Positions 1-7,571 are shown, counted from the first letter of the stretch. The stretch is 10,749 nt of DNA from Pseudomonadota bacterium (GCA_018241985.1 JAFECV010000032.1:1-10749); one strand, 5' to 3'. Notes: generated by a model from the letters alone, not told the origin. Numbers and translations: made by a program.

Positions 1-2845
1 CGATCGCGGTCAGCATCGTCAGCGTCGCGCCGACCACCAGCGAGAATACGCCGAGGTCGAAGAACAGCGCGCTGGGCAGATGCAGTTCGCCGAGCACCGG
101 AAGATGCAGGTGCGCGGTGTGCGTGGTCAGGAACGGATAGCCGAGCGCGACCGATCCCAGGCCGGTGGCGAACGCGAGCAACAGGCCGGCGGCGATCCAG
201 CGGCGCGGAACCAGCACCAGATGTGCCTCGACCCACTCCGTGCCCGAGACGATGTACTGCAGGATCAGCGCGATCGACAGCACGAGGCCTGCGACGAAGC
301 CGCCGCCCGGCGCGTCGTGGCCGCGCAGGAACAGATAGGCCGAGGCCAGCGCGCCGAACGGCAGCAGCAGCCGCACAAGCACCGCCGGCACCATCAGGTA
401 GCCGACCGCGGTGTCGCGCACATGGCGCGGGTTCACCAGGTCGGTCTGCAGGTCGGCGGGCAGCGCGCGCTGCTGCTCGGGCAGTTCCATCGCCTCGCGC
501 GCCGGACGGAAGCGACGCAGCAGCGCATACACCGTGATCGCGACGATGCCGAGCACCGCGATCTCGCCGAAGGTGTCGAAGCCGCGGAAGTCGACCAGCA
601 TCACGTTCACGACGTTGCGGCCGCCGCCCAGGGACAGGGCATTCTCGAGAAAGAACGTCGACGTGCTCTCGGGGAACGGCCGGCTCATCATCGCGAGCGA
701 CAGCCCTGCCATGCCGGCGCCGGCCAGCAGTGCCAGCAGCAGATCGCGCAGCCTGCGTCGCCGCGTGCCGCGCGGGCGCCGCTCGGCCGCGGGACGCAGC
801 CGCTCGTCGCGCCGCGGCAGCCAGCGCAGCCCGAGCAGGATCAGCATCGTGGTCACGACCTCGACCGCGATCTGCGTGAGCGCGAGATCCGGCGCGGAAA
901 GCCAGGCGAAGCTGATCGAGGTCGCGAGTCCCGCGCCACCGAGCAGCGCGAGCGCCGCGAGGCGGTGGTACTTCGCCTGCCACGCGACGCCGATCGCGCA
1001 GGCGCCGCCCAGCAGCCACAGCAGCGCGAACGCGGGCGGCAGCGCCAGCACACCGCGCTGGAGCGTCCGCGGCGCGTGCAGCCCGAGCAACGGCAAGGCG
1101 CCCGCTGCCAGCGCCGCGCAGACCAGCCACAGCATCTGCCACTGCAGCCGCTCGGTGGTCAGCAGGCGCCGTCCGGAGCGTCCGAGTGCCGTGACCCCGG
1201 TCAGCAGCCGCTCGAACAGCCGGCGGCCGTCCAGCGGCCAGCGCGGCGCGTCGCTGGCGGCGATGGCCTTGGTTCGCAGCCGCAGGTAGATCAGTGCACC
1301 GCCTGCCAGCGCGGCCACGCTCATCGCGAGCGGCAAGTTCCAGCCGTGCCAGACGGCAAGGCTGTAGGCCGGCAACGGCTCGCCGAGCACCGAGCGCGCG
1401 GCCACTGCCAGCGGCACGGCGACGGTGAAGGCCGGCGCCATGCCGACCAGCAGGCAGGCCAGCACCAGCAGTTCCACCGGCAGCCGCATCCAACGCGGCG
1501 GCTCGTGCGGTGCGCGCGGCAGATCGGTGGCCGGCGCGCCGCAGAACGCGCCCGCCGCGAAGCGCAGCGAATAGGCGACGCTGAACATGCCGGCCAGCGT
1601 CGCGGCACCGGCCAAGCCCCAGCGCACGAAGGGATCGGCGTCGAGCAGCACGGTCTCGGCAAAGAACATCTCTTTCGACAGAAAGCCGTTCAGCAGCGGT
1701 ACGCCGGCCATCGCCGCGCTCGCGACCATCGCCAGCGTCGCGGTGATCGGCATCATGTGCCGCAGGCCCGACAGGCGGCGCATGTCGCGCGTGCCGCTTT
1801 CGTGATCGACAATGCCGGCCGCCATGAACAGCGACGCCTTGAAGGTCGCGTGATTCATCACGTGGAACAGCGCCGCGACCAGCGCGAGCCGGCTGTTCAG
1901 GCCGAGCAGCAGCGTGATCAGACCCAGGTGCGAGATCGTGGAGTACGCGAGCAGTCCTTTGAGGTCGTTCTGGAACATCGCGACGAAGCCGCCGAGCACC
2001 AGCGTCGCCAGCCCCGCGCCGCCGACGATCCAGAACCACGGCCCGGTGCCGGCCAGCACCGGCCACAGCCGCGCGAGCAGGAACACGCCGGCCTTCACCA
2101 GCGTCGCCGAATGCAGGTAGGCCGACACCGGCGTCGGCGCGGCCATCGCCTGCGGCAGCCAGAACTGGAAAGGGAACTGCGCGCTCTTGGTCAGTGCCCC
2201 GAGCAACACCAGTACCAGCACCAGCGGGTACAGCGGATCGGCGCGCACGCGCGGCGCAGCCGCCAGCACCTGATCGAGGTCGTAGCTGCCGGCGAGATGA
2301 CCGAGCAGCAGCAGCCCGGCGAACAGGCACAGCCCGCCGGTGCCGGTCACCGTCAGCGCGATGCGCGCGCTGCGGCGCGCATCGCGCCGGTGGTGCCAGT
2401 AGCCGATCAGCAGGAACGAGAACAGGCTGGTCAACTCCCAGAAGAACGCGGTCTGGATCAGGTTGCCCGACAGCACGATGCCGGCCATCGAGCCCATGAA
2501 CGCGAGCAGCAGCGCGAAGAAGCGCGGCACCGGGTCGGTGGGCGACATGTAGTAGCGTGCGTACAGCACCACCAGCGCGCCGATGCCGAACACCAGCATG
2601 CAGAACAGCCACGCGAGCCCGTCGACGCGGATCGTCAGGTTCAGGCCGAGCGCGGGCAGCCAGGCGATGCTCTGGCGCAGCACCGTGCCCTGCGCGATGC
2701 CCGGGAAATACAGCGCCGCCTGCACCGCGCAGACGAGCGCGATCACGCTGGCCAGCGTCGATTCGGCGTTGCGCGAGTTCGGCGGCAGCAGCGCGGCCAG
2801 CACGCTGCCGAGGAACGGCAGGACAATGAGGAACAGCGGCGCCAT
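1..2845 (-). CDS. mrpA: Fused MrpA-MrpB (PhaA/MnhA type) monovalent cation/H+ antiporter subunit A, 3' end cut by window edge
   Basis: Large inner-membrane subunit of the multi-subunit Mrp (Pha/Mnh) Na+ or K+/H+ antiporter, related to complex I NuoL. The frame is open from ATG 2845 to the left edge (948 codons); an in-frame TAG lies just upstream at 2860-2858, so this is the first ATG. The NuoL-like part shows the transmembrane Glu137 in FFWELTS, Lys220 in LTKSAQ, the signature APTPVSAYLHSATLVKAG at about 236-253, Lys296 in FQNDLKGLLAYST, and HVMNHATFKASLFM near 328-341. Then come an MbhD-like segment (APDLALTQIAVEVVTTML, about 645-665), an MbhE-like segment (VDFRGFDTFGEIAVLG, about 752-767) and an MnhB-like domain with GHDAPGGGF near 845. 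The A-B fusion is the arrangement of group 2 Mrp systems, so mrpC and later subunits should lie beyond the left edge. Probably only 10-40 residues are missing. Whether Na+ or K+ is carried cannot be told. It is divergent from the DinB-family gene. Confidence 0.95.
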   Translation of the reverse strand, partial: MAPLFLIVLPFLGSVLAALLPPNSRNAESTLASVIALVCAVQAALYFPGIAQGTVLRQSIAWLPALGLNLTIRVDGLAWLFCMLVFGIGALVVLYARYYMSPTDPVPRFFALLLAFMGSMAGIVLSGNLIQTAFFWELTSLFSFLLIGYWHHRRDARRSARIALTVTGTGGLCLFAGLLLLGHLAGSYDLDQVLAAAPRVRADPLYPLVLVLVLLGALTKSAQFPFQFWLPQAMAAPTPVSAYLHSATLVKAGVFLLARLWPVLAGTGPWFWIVGGAGLATLVLGGFVAMFQNDLKGLLAYSTISHLGLITLLLGLNSRLALVAALFHVMNHATFKASLFMAAGIVDHESGTRDMRRLSGLRHMMPITATLAMVASAAMAGVPLLNGFLSKEMFFAETVLLDADPFVRWGLAGAATLAGMFSVAYSLRFAAGAFCGAPATDLPRAPHEPPRWMRLPVELLVLACLLVGMAPAFTVAVPLAVAARSVLGEPLPAYSLAVWHGWNLPLAMSVAALAGGALIYLRLRTKAIAASDAPRWPLDGRRLFERLLTGVTALGRSGRRLLTTERLQWQMLWLVCAALAAGALPLLGLHAPRTLQRGVLALPPAFALLWLLGGACAIGVAWQAKYHRLAALALLGGAGLATSISFAWLSAPDLALTQIAVEVVTTMLILLGLRWLPRRDERLRPAAERRPRGTRRRRLRDLLLALLAGAGMAGLSLAMMSRPFPESTSTFFLENALSLGGGRNVVNVMLVDFRGFDTFGEIAVLGIVAITVYALLRRFRPAREAMELPEQQRALPADLQTDLVNPRHVRDTAVGYLMVPAVLVRLLLPFGALASAYLFLRGHDAPGGGFVAGLVLSIALILQYIVSGTEWVEAHLVLVPRRWIAAGLLLAFATGLGSVALGYPFLTTHTAHLHLPVLGELHLPSALFFDLGVFSLVVGATLTMLTAI

Positions 2846-2983
2846 CTGCGGGTCATTCTACGGGGCCGGTTCGCGGCGTCCGGGGTTGGGCCGCGGCGCG
2901 CTGCGGTGCCCATTTTTTGAATGAAATAGGCCTGCAGAGCCCGTGTATTCTTCACTATTAGCTCTACTTTCAGGAGCAAACCG
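2846..2983. promoter_or_regulatory. Divergent intergenic region between mrpA and the DinB-family gene
   Basis: These 138 bases separate the two divergent start codons and must hold the promoters of both. The part from about 2911 to 2972 is much richer in A and T than its surroundings and is the likely promoter zone. It contains TTGAAT at 2917-2922 and TATTCT at 2946-2951, but their 23-bp spacing is too long for a standard sigma-70 promoter, so no promoter is assigned. On the minus strand TAGAAT (2860-2855) resembles a -10 box but has no acceptable -35 partner. I see no clear operator. Confidence 0.4.
2972..2976 (+). promoter_or_regulatory. Shine-Dalgarno site of the DinB-family gene
   Basis: AGGAG lies seven bases before ATG 2984. 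It fixes the start at MADPF and argues against the competing open frames that begin nearby. Confidence 0.8.
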
Positions 2984-3538
2984 ATGGCCGATCCGTTCCA
3001 CGACCACGACCACTACCGGCTGCTGGCCCGCTACAACCGCCGCTTCAACGCGTGCCTGTACGACGCCTGCGAGAAACTCAGTGACGGGGAGCGCAAGCGC
3101 GACCGCGGCGCATTCTTCGGCTCGATCCACGGCACGCTGAATCACCTGATCTGGGGCGACAAGGTGTGGCTGGCGCGCTTCGCGGCGCAGCGCGCCGAGT
3201 TCGCGGCCGTGCTCACGCCCGAGCTGCTGGCGCTGCCGCCGGGTGCAGTGCATGCGACGATGCTGCACGAGGACTGGGCGCTGCTCCGCGCCGAGCGCGG
3301 GCGGCTCGACGCGGCGATCGAGGCGTGGGTCGACGACATGACGCCGGACTTCCCGCAGTCCCTCATGCGCTACGCCAACACCCGCGGCGTGCAGCGCGAG
3401 CACCCGGCCTGGATCGCGCTCTCGCATTTCTTCAACCACCAGACGCATCACCGCGGCCAGGTCACCACGCTGCTGATGCAGGCCGGCGTCGACCCCGGTG
3501 TGACCGACCTGATCGCGTTTGCTACCGCGCCGGCGTGA
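2984..3538 (+). CDS. DinB-family four-helix-bundle protein (putative metal-dependent enzyme)
   Basis: 184 residues, the usual size for the DinB/YfiT-like family, whose members are cytosolic four-helix bundles that bind a divalent metal through three histidines. Some family members are thiol-dependent transferases (bacillithiol or mycothiol S-transferases); most, including this one, have unknown substrates. The sequence shows the expected histidines: His54 in GTLNHLIWGD on the second helix, and His152 and His156 in the NHQTHHRGQ motif on the last helix. The N-terminus FHDHDHY carries three more histidines. A good Shine-Dalgarno site supports the start. It is the only convincing plus-strand gene of the window, divergent from mrpA and convergent with the ComEA-type gene, so it is probably transcribed alone. 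The name DinB here has nothing to do with DNA polymerase IV. The family is clear; the reaction is not. Confidence 0.92.
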   Translation: MADPFHDHDHYRLLARYNRRFNACLYDACEKLSDGERKRDRGAFFGSIHGTLNHLIWGDKVWLARFAAQRAEFAAVLTPELLALPPGAVHATMLHEDWALLRAERGRLDAAIEAWVDDMTPDFPQSLMRYANTRGVQREHPAWIALSHFFNHQTHHRGQVTTLLMQAGVDPGVTDLIAFATAPA

Positions 3539-3583
3539 CCGGATTGCCTCAAGCTGCGACGGGCCGCAGCGCGTCGCGCCGTA

Positions 3584-3892
3584 TCAGTCTTCGGCAGCGT
3601 CCTTGCGCTGCGCCGCCGCCGGAGCGTCGGCATACGCCTCGCCGTTGATCGTCAGCCCCTCGCGCGAGAGCGCGGCAGCCTTCTTGCGGCCGATACCCTT
3701 GATGCGGACGATGAAGTCGTTCCAGTCACTGAACTGGCGCTGCCGGCGCTCGTCGAGGATGCGGGTCGACAGGCCGGGGCCGATGCCCTTGACGCCGTCG
3801 AGCGCGACCACGTCGGCCTTGTTCAGGTCCACCGTCGCGAAGGTGGCGGCGGCGAATAGCAGCAACGACAACAGCAGCAGGTTCTTGAGCAT
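3584..3892 (-). CDS. Exported helix-hairpin-helix protein of the ComEA type
   Basis: 102 residues. An N-terminal signal peptide (about 1-19: a lysine, then a leucine-rich core ending in ATFA) points to the periplasm. The mature part is a double helix-hairpin-helix domain: VDLNKADVVALDGVKGIGPG at about 21-40 with the first hairpin GVKGIGPG, and a second hairpin IKGIGRKKAAAL at about 64-75. This is the layout of the short Gram-negative ComEA-like proteins, where HhH motifs bind double-stranded DNA backbone. ComEA pulls incoming DNA into the periplasm during natural transformation. A short hydrophilic alanine-rich tail follows. The gene starts 46 bases after the lapB stop, so it could be co-transcribed with it, though a role with LapAB is not evident. 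Many species carry several short ComEA-like proteins, so a true competence role is plausible but unproven. Confidence 0.85.
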   Translation of the reverse strand: MLKNLLLLSLLLFAAATFATVDLNKADVVALDGVKGIGPGLSTRILDERRQRQFSDWNDFIVRIKGIGRKKAAALSREGLTINGEAYADAPAAAQRKDAAED

Positions 3893-3899
3893 CGGTCGA

Positions 3900-3904
3900 C
3901 TCCT
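3900..3904 (-). promoter_or_regulatory. Shine-Dalgarno site of the ComEA-type gene
   Basis: On the minus strand AGGAG lies seven bases upstream of ATG 3892, giving this small gene an independent ribosome binding site and fixing its start directly before the signal peptide. Confidence 0.75.
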
Positions 3905-3938
3905 CGAACAATTCGGTCGGCGGCGGCGCGTGGCCCGG

Positions 3939-5108
3939 TCAGAGTTCTTCCACCCGGCGTGCCGGGTAGCTGTCCCAGGCCTGGCAGCCCGGGCATTGCC
4001 AGAAATGCTGGTTCACCTCGAAGCCACAGGCGGCGCAGCGGTAGCGCAGCAGCGGCCTGGCCGCATGGTCGAGCGCACGCTGCACCGGCGCATGGTACTG
4101 CTCGTGCTCGAGCCGCTCGCCGGCGATCCATTTGGCGGCGGCGACCAGCGATGGTTCGTGCTCGAGGTGGCGCACGTACCATTCGCGCGCCGCGCCATCC
4201 GGTTGTGCGTTTTGCGTCGCCTCGGTGAGCGCGACGATCGCGTCCAGCAGGTCGAGCGAAGGCACACGTGTATAGGCGTCCTTCAAGATCTGCAGCGCCC
4301 GGCCGCCCTGGCCGCAGGCGACCGCCGCCTCGCGCAGCAGCTGGGCGGCCAGCGGCAGCGATTGCGGCGCCGCTTCGACCAGCGCATCGAGCGCCTGCAG
4401 CGCGGCCGCCGACTCGCCCGAGCGCAGCAGCAGCGCGGCCAGTTCGATGCGCGGCCGCGGCGCATGCGGCGCGGCCGCCGCCGCCTGCTCGAGCAGCCGG
4501 CGTGCGGCGGCTTCGTTGCCGGCGCCGGTCTGCGCCGCCGCCTGCTCGCACAGGTAATGCGCCTGCCGCGCGCGAAAGCTCCCCTGGCCGGCCTCGTCGA
4601 GCCGGGCCGCGATGCGCGCCGCCTGCGGCCAGTCGTGCGAGCGCTCGAAGATCGACAGCAGCGCGAGGTTCGCCTGCGACTCGAACGGCGTGCCTTCGAG
4701 CTTGCCGAATGCGTCCTCGGCGCGATCGAGCAGTCCGGCCTTCAGGAAATCGGTGGCCAGCGCGTACTGCGCGCGTTCGCGGTCGGCGCGGCTCAGGTCG
4801 CCGCGCGACAGCAGATGCTCGTGCACGCGCACCGCGCGTTCGTACTCGCCGCGGCGGCGGAATAGGTTGCCGAGCGCGAAGTGCAGTTCGGACGTGTCCG
4901 GGTCGCTCTGCACCGCCTCGATGAACGCGTCGATCGCGTGGTCCTGCTGTTCGTTCAGCAGGAAGGTCAGTCCGCGGAAGTAGGCCTTCGGCGCCTGCCG
5001 GTTTTCCATGCGCAGCTGGCGCAGGTCCAGCCGCGACGCGATCCAGCCCAGCACGAAGGCGACCGGCAGGCCGAGCAGAATCCAGCTCAGACTGAAATCA
5101 AGTTCCAT
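3939..5108 (-). CDS. lapB: LapB (YciM), lipopolysaccharide assembly protein with TPR repeats and rubredoxin-like metal domain
   Basis: In E. coli LapB is an inner-membrane-anchored cytoplasmic adaptor that promotes FtsH proteolysis of LpxC, the first committed enzyme of lipid A synthesis, and is itself restrained by PbgA/YejM. This product has 389 residues, matching my recollection of the E. coli length. It begins with one membrane anchor (about 6-24), then QAPKAYFRGLTFLLNEQ at about 38-54, a long run of tetratricopeptide repeats to about residue 330, and a C-terminal rubredoxin-type zinc/iron site. That site has Cys358 and Cys361 (RCAACGF) and Cys372 and Cys375 (QCPGCQ), followed by WDSYP. 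All four cysteines are present. The start at 5108 is chosen because the membrane anchor begins there and overlaps the lapA stop; the frame stays open 60 codons further upstream without family-like sequence. Translational coupling to lapA is likely. Confidence 0.95.
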   Translation of the reverse strand: MELDFSLSWILLGLPVAFVLGWIASRLDLRQLRMENRQAPKAYFRGLTFLLNEQQDHAIDAFIEAVQSDPDTSELHFALGNLFRRRGEYERAVRVHEHLLSRGDLSRADRERAQYALATDFLKAGLLDRAEDAFGKLEGTPFESQANLALLSIFERSHDWPQAARIAARLDEAGQGSFRARQAHYLCEQAAAQTGAGNEAAARRLLEQAAAAAPHAPRPRIELAALLLRSGESAAALQALDALVEAAPQSLPLAAQLLREAAVACGQGGRALQILKDAYTRVPSLDLLDAIVALTEATQNAQPDGAAREWYVRHLEHEPSLVAAAKWIAGERLEHEQYHAPVQRALDHAARPLLRYRCAACGFEVNQHFWQCPGCQAWDSYPARRVEEL

Positions 5109-5388
5109 CGCGTGCGGCGTCGGCGCCCGGTTCGTGGGCCGAGGCCGCCATGGCGCCGGCCTGCCGGGCGCGCCGCGCCGCGCTGCGGTGCTTCCACCAG
5201 CGCGGGACCATGCCGAGCACGCCGAGCAGCACGCCGAGCGCGAACGCGACCAGCACCACCAGCACCAGCGGCGCACGCCACTCGGCACCGAAGAAGAAGT
5301 GCACGGTGGCGTCCTGCTGGTTGTTCAGCGCGAACGCGAGCAACGAAAAAAAAATGGCTGCCTTCAGCAGCCACATGAGGTATTTCAT
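5098..5388 (-). CDS. lapA: LapA (YciS), lipopolysaccharide assembly membrane protein
   Basis: 96 residues; a two-helix inner-membrane protein that works next to LapB. Membrane segments lie at about 5-21 and 39-61. Between them is the family signature LNNQQDATVHFFFG (21-34), and a basic cytoplasmic tail follows (RWWKHRSAARRARQ). The gene overlaps lapB by 11 bases: the shared string ATGGAACTTGA holds the lapB start and the lapA TGA. The start at 5388 fits the family's N-terminus, but the preceding bases (GGGGCCGGTGC) form only a weak ribosome binding site. An 8-bp direct repeat, CACCGGCC on the plus strand (5390-5397 and 5403-5410), abuts the start codon. Codons 6-15 coincide with a complete intrinsic terminator, listed separately. 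Isoleucine and two phenylalanines there use ATT TTT TTT, whereas the later Phe triplet of the same gene uses TTC TTC TTC. Confidence 0.93.
   Translation of the reverse strand: MKYLMWLLKAAIFFSLLAFALNNQQDATVHFFFGAEWRAPLVLVVLVAFALGVLLGVLGMVPRWWKHRSAARRARQAGAMAASAHEPGADAARDGT
5346..5373 (-). terminator. Intrinsic terminator inside the lapA coding sequence (probable attenuator)
   Basis: On the minus strand, TGGCTGC (5373-5367) and GCAGCCA (5361-5355) form a perfect 7-bp stem around the loop TGAAG, followed at once by nine Ts (5354-5346). A G-U pair with the first T can extend the stem to eight. It lies 43 bases from the lapA start codon to the end of the U-run and about 85 bases after the ihfB stop. 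By standard rules it should terminate transcription when not covered by ribosomes. It may serve as the 3' end of rpsA-ihfB mRNA and as a translation-sensitive gate for lapAB. Termination efficiency is not measured here. Confidence 0.72.
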
Positions 5389-5431
5389 GCACCGGCCCCG
5401 GTCACCGGCCGATTCTAGCGATGCGGCGCTT

Positions 5432-5746
5432 TCATGCCGTCTCGGCCTGGGCTTCGAGCTCGCGCGTGCGCCGGTCGACCGCCTCGCGCAGTGCCTTGCC
5501 GGGCTTGAAATGCGGCACGCGCTTCTCGGGGATCGTGACCGTTTCGCCGGAGCGCGGGTTGCGTCCGAGCCGCGGCGGGCGGCGGCTGATCGAAAAGCTG
5601 CCGAAGCCGCGGATTTCGATCCGGTGCCCGCGCACCAGTGCATCGCTCATCGCGTCGAGCATCGCCTTCACCGCGAATTCGGCGTCGCGGTGCTTGAGCT
5701 GCGCGAAACGGGCGGCCAGTTCTTCGACGAGATCGGAGCGGGTCAT
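5432..5746 (-). CDS. ihfB: Integration host factor, beta subunit
   Basis: 104 residues of the HU/IHF family; with IhfA it forms the heterodimer that bends DNA sharply at specific sites in transcription, replication and recombination. Seen in the sequence: [14 protein letters not shown] at the N-terminus, RGFGSFSI at 46-53, and the arm motif GRNPRSGE at 61-68 with Pro64, the residue that intercalates between base pairs. [16 protein letters not shown] follows at 76-91. The RNPxxGE arm and the position after rpsA identify the beta subunit rather than HU. The C-terminus is about ten residues longer than in E. coli, rich in Glu, Arg and Ala. The open frame extends 38 codons upstream, but the family N-terminus fixes ATG 5746. 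No strong ribosome binding site is visible (upstream bases GAATCCACCG). It follows rpsA by 61 bases containing a perfect hairpin. Confidence 0.96.
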   Translation of the reverse strand: MTRSDLVEELAARFAQLKHRDAEFAVKAMLDAMSDALVRGHRIEIRGFGSFSISRRPPRLGRNPRSGETVTIPEKRVPHFKPGKALREAVDRRTRELEAQAETA

Positions 5747-5775
5747 CGGTGGATTCGCGGGCCAGGCCAAGCCAA

Positions 5776-5799
5776 GCCGGGGCGGGAAGCCGCCCCGGC
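5776..5799 (-). other. Perfect 10-bp GC hairpin between rpsA and ihfB
   Basis: On the minus strand GCCGGGGCGG and CCGCCCCGGC flank the four-base loop CTTC, starting eight bases after the rpsA stop. Every base of both arms pairs. The following bases (TTGGCTTGG) are not a U-run, so full intrinsic termination is unlikely. It more plausibly protects the rpsA 3' end from exonucleases, acts as a pause or processing site, or lowers read-through into ihfB. Confidence 0.7.
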
Positions 5800-5807
5800 G
5801 TGCCGGC

Positions 5808-7505
5808 TCAGTTGTCGCTGTTGTTGTTGCTGTGGTCCAGCTTGGCGCGCAGCAGCGCACCGAGGCTGGTGGTGCCGGCGCTCTCGCGTACCGACTGCTG
5901 GCTCAGCTGCTGCATCGCTTCCTGCTGGTCGGCCGCGTCCTTCGCGCGGATCGACAGCTGGATGTTGCGCGTCTTGCGATCGACGTTGACGACCACCGCG
6001 GTGACCTCGTCGCCTTCCTTCAGCACGTTGCGGGCGTCTTCGACCCGGTCGCGGCTGATCTCGGACGCGCGCAGGTAGCCGATCACGTCCTGGCCCAGGT
6101 CGATCTCGGCGCCGCGCGGGTCGACCGTCTTCACGCGGCCGGTCACCGTGTGGCCCTTGTCGTTGACCGTGACGAAGGTCGTGAACGGGTCCGAGTCGAG
6201 CTGCTTGATGCCGAGCGAGATGCGCTCGCGGTCCACGTCGACCGCCAGCACGATGGCTTCGACGTCCTGGCCCTTCTTGTAGTTGCGCACCGCCGTTTCG
6301 CCGGGCTCGTTCCAGCTCAGGTCGGACAGGTGCACCAGGCCGTCGATGCCGGCGGCGAGACCGACGAAGATGCCGAAGTCGGTGATCGACTTGATCGGAC
6401 CCTTCACGCGGTCGCCGCGCTTGGTGTTCTGCGCGAACTCCTGCCACGGATTGGCCTTGCACTGCTTCATGCCGAGGCTGATGCGGCGCTTGTCCTCGTC
6501 GATCTCGAGCACCATGACCTCGACCTCGTCACCCATCGAAACGATCTTGGCCGGCGCGACGTTCTTGTTCGTCCAGTCCATCTCGGAGACGTGGACCAGG
6601 CCTTCGATGCCCGGCTCGAGCTCGACGAACGCGCCGTAGTCGGCGATGTTCGTCACGCGGCCGAACATGCGCGTGCCCTGCGGATAGCGGCGCGAGACGC
6701 CGAGCCACGGGTCGTCGCCCATCTGCTTCAGGCCCAGCGATACACGGTTCTTCTCGGCGTCGAACTTGAGGATCTTGGCGGTGATTTCCTGGCCGGTCTG
6801 CACAACCTCGGTCGGGTGGCGCACGCGGCGCCAGGCCATGTCGGTGATGTGCAGCAGGCCGTCGATGCCGCCGAGGTCGACGAACGCGCCGTATTCGGTG
6901 ATGTTCTTCACCACGCCGTTCACGATCGCGCCTTCCTTGAGCGTCTCGAGCAGCTTCGCGCGCTCCTCGCCCATGCTGGCCTCGACCACCGCGCGGCGCG
7001 ACAGCACGACGTTGTTGCGCTTGCGGTCGAGCTTGATGACCTTGAATTCGAGCGTCTTGTTCTCGTACGGGGTCAGGTCCTTCACCGGACGCGTGTCGAT
7101 CAGCGAACCCGGCAGGAACGCGCGGATGCCGTTCACCAGCACGGTCAGGCCGCCCTTGACCCGGCCGCTGGTCGTGCCATGCACGAACTCGCCGGACTCG
7201 AGCGCTTTCTCCAGCGCCATCCAGGACGCGAGGCGCTTGGCCTTGTCCCGCGACAGGATGGTGTCGCCGTAGCCGTTCTCGATCGCGTCGATCGCGACCG
7301 ACACGAAGTCGCCGGGCTGCACTTCGATCTCGCCCTGATCGCTCTTGAATTCGTCGATCGGCACGTAGGCTTCGGACTTGAGCCCGGCGTTGACCACGAC
7401 GAAGTTGTGCTCGACGCGGATCACCTCGGCGGTGACCACCTCGCCGGCGCGCATCTCGGAGCGCTGCAGCGATTCTTCGAACAGGGCGGCAAATGATTCA
7501 GACAT
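5808..7505 (-). CDS. rpsA: 30S ribosomal protein S1
   Basis: 565 residues, close to the 557 of E. coli S1. S1 binds mRNA on the 30S subunit and delivers it for initiation, especially on transcripts with weak Shine-Dalgarno sites. Six S1 (OB-fold) repeats are visible, starting at about residues 21, 105, 192, 277, 364 and 451. Repeats 3-5 carry the classic pattern, for example [19 protein letters not shown] (205-223), [20 protein letters not shown] (290-309) and [20 protein letters not shown] (377-396). The first two repeats, which bind the ribosome, are more divergent, as expected. The C-terminal tail is short and Asn/Ser-rich (DHSNNNSDN). ATG 7505 is chosen because [13 protein letters not shown] is the normal start and a good Shine-Dalgarno site precedes it; the frame is open 42 codons further upstream, but that part is structured leader. 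Likely transcribed from a promoter inside cmk as well as from upstream. Confidence 0.98.
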   Translation of the reverse strand: MSESFAALFEESLQRSEMRAGEVVTAEVIRVEHNFVVVNAGLKSEAYVPIDEFKSDQGEIEVQPGDFVSVAIDAIENGYGDTILSRDKAKRLASWMALEKALESGEFVHGTTSGRVKGGLTVLVNGIRAFLPGSLIDTRPVKDLTPYENKTLEFKVIKLDRKRNNVVLSRRAVVEASMGEERAKLLETLKEGAIVNGVVKNITEYGAFVDLGGIDGLLHITDMAWRRVRHPTEVVQTGQEITAKILKFDAEKNRVSLGLKQMGDDPWLGVSRRYPQGTRMFGRVTNIADYGAFVELEPGIEGLVHVSEMDWTNKNVAPAKIVSMGDEVEVMVLEIDEDKRRISLGMKQCKANPWQEFAQNTKRGDRVKGPIKSITDFGIFVGLAAGIDGLVHLSDLSWNEPGETAVRNYKKGQDVEAIVLAVDVDRERISLGIKQLDSDPFTTFVTVNDKGHTVTGRVKTVDPRGAEIDLGQDVIGYLRASEISRDRVEDARNVLKEGDEVTAVVVNVDRKTRNIQLSIRAKDAADQQEAMQQLSQQSVRESAGTTSLGALLRAKLDHSNNNSDN

Positions 7506-7513
7506 TAAGAGTT

Positions 7514-7518
7514 TCCTT
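7514..7518 (-). promoter_or_regulatory. Shine-Dalgarno site of rpsA
   Basis: On the minus strand AAGGA lies eight bases before ATG 7505. In E. coli the rpsA start lacks a good Shine-Dalgarno and is autoregulated by S1, so a recognisable site here is a difference worth noting. Confidence 0.7.
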
Positions 7519-7571
7519 GGAAGGTGCAGGCGCGCTCGGGCGGGCGCGAAATCAGCGTTGTGGCTTGTCGA

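Noticed and set aside
80..2920. A plus-strand open frame of 946 codons covering the whole left part
   Set aside because: It lies exactly opposite mrpA, its protein is a low-complexity mix of Arg, Gln, His, Ala and Glu with no recognisable domain, and the minus-strand product matches a known family throughout. It is a by-product of GC-rich codons.
3553..3570. Possible terminator between the convergent DinB-family and ComEA-type genes: GCTGCG-ACGGGC-CGCAGC
   Set aside because: The stem is only six pairs with no T-run on either strand. It may slow polymerase but cannot be called a terminator.
5411..5420. TAGAAT on the minus strand between ihfB and lapA as a -10 box for lapA
   Set aside because: No acceptable -35 hexamer lies 16-18 bases upstream, and no sigma-32-like pattern was seen.
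5421..7496. A plus-strand open frame of 691 codons opposite ihfB and rpsA
   Set aside because: Its codon phase mirrors rpsA, it shows no domain, and S1 and IHF on the other strand are unmistakable.
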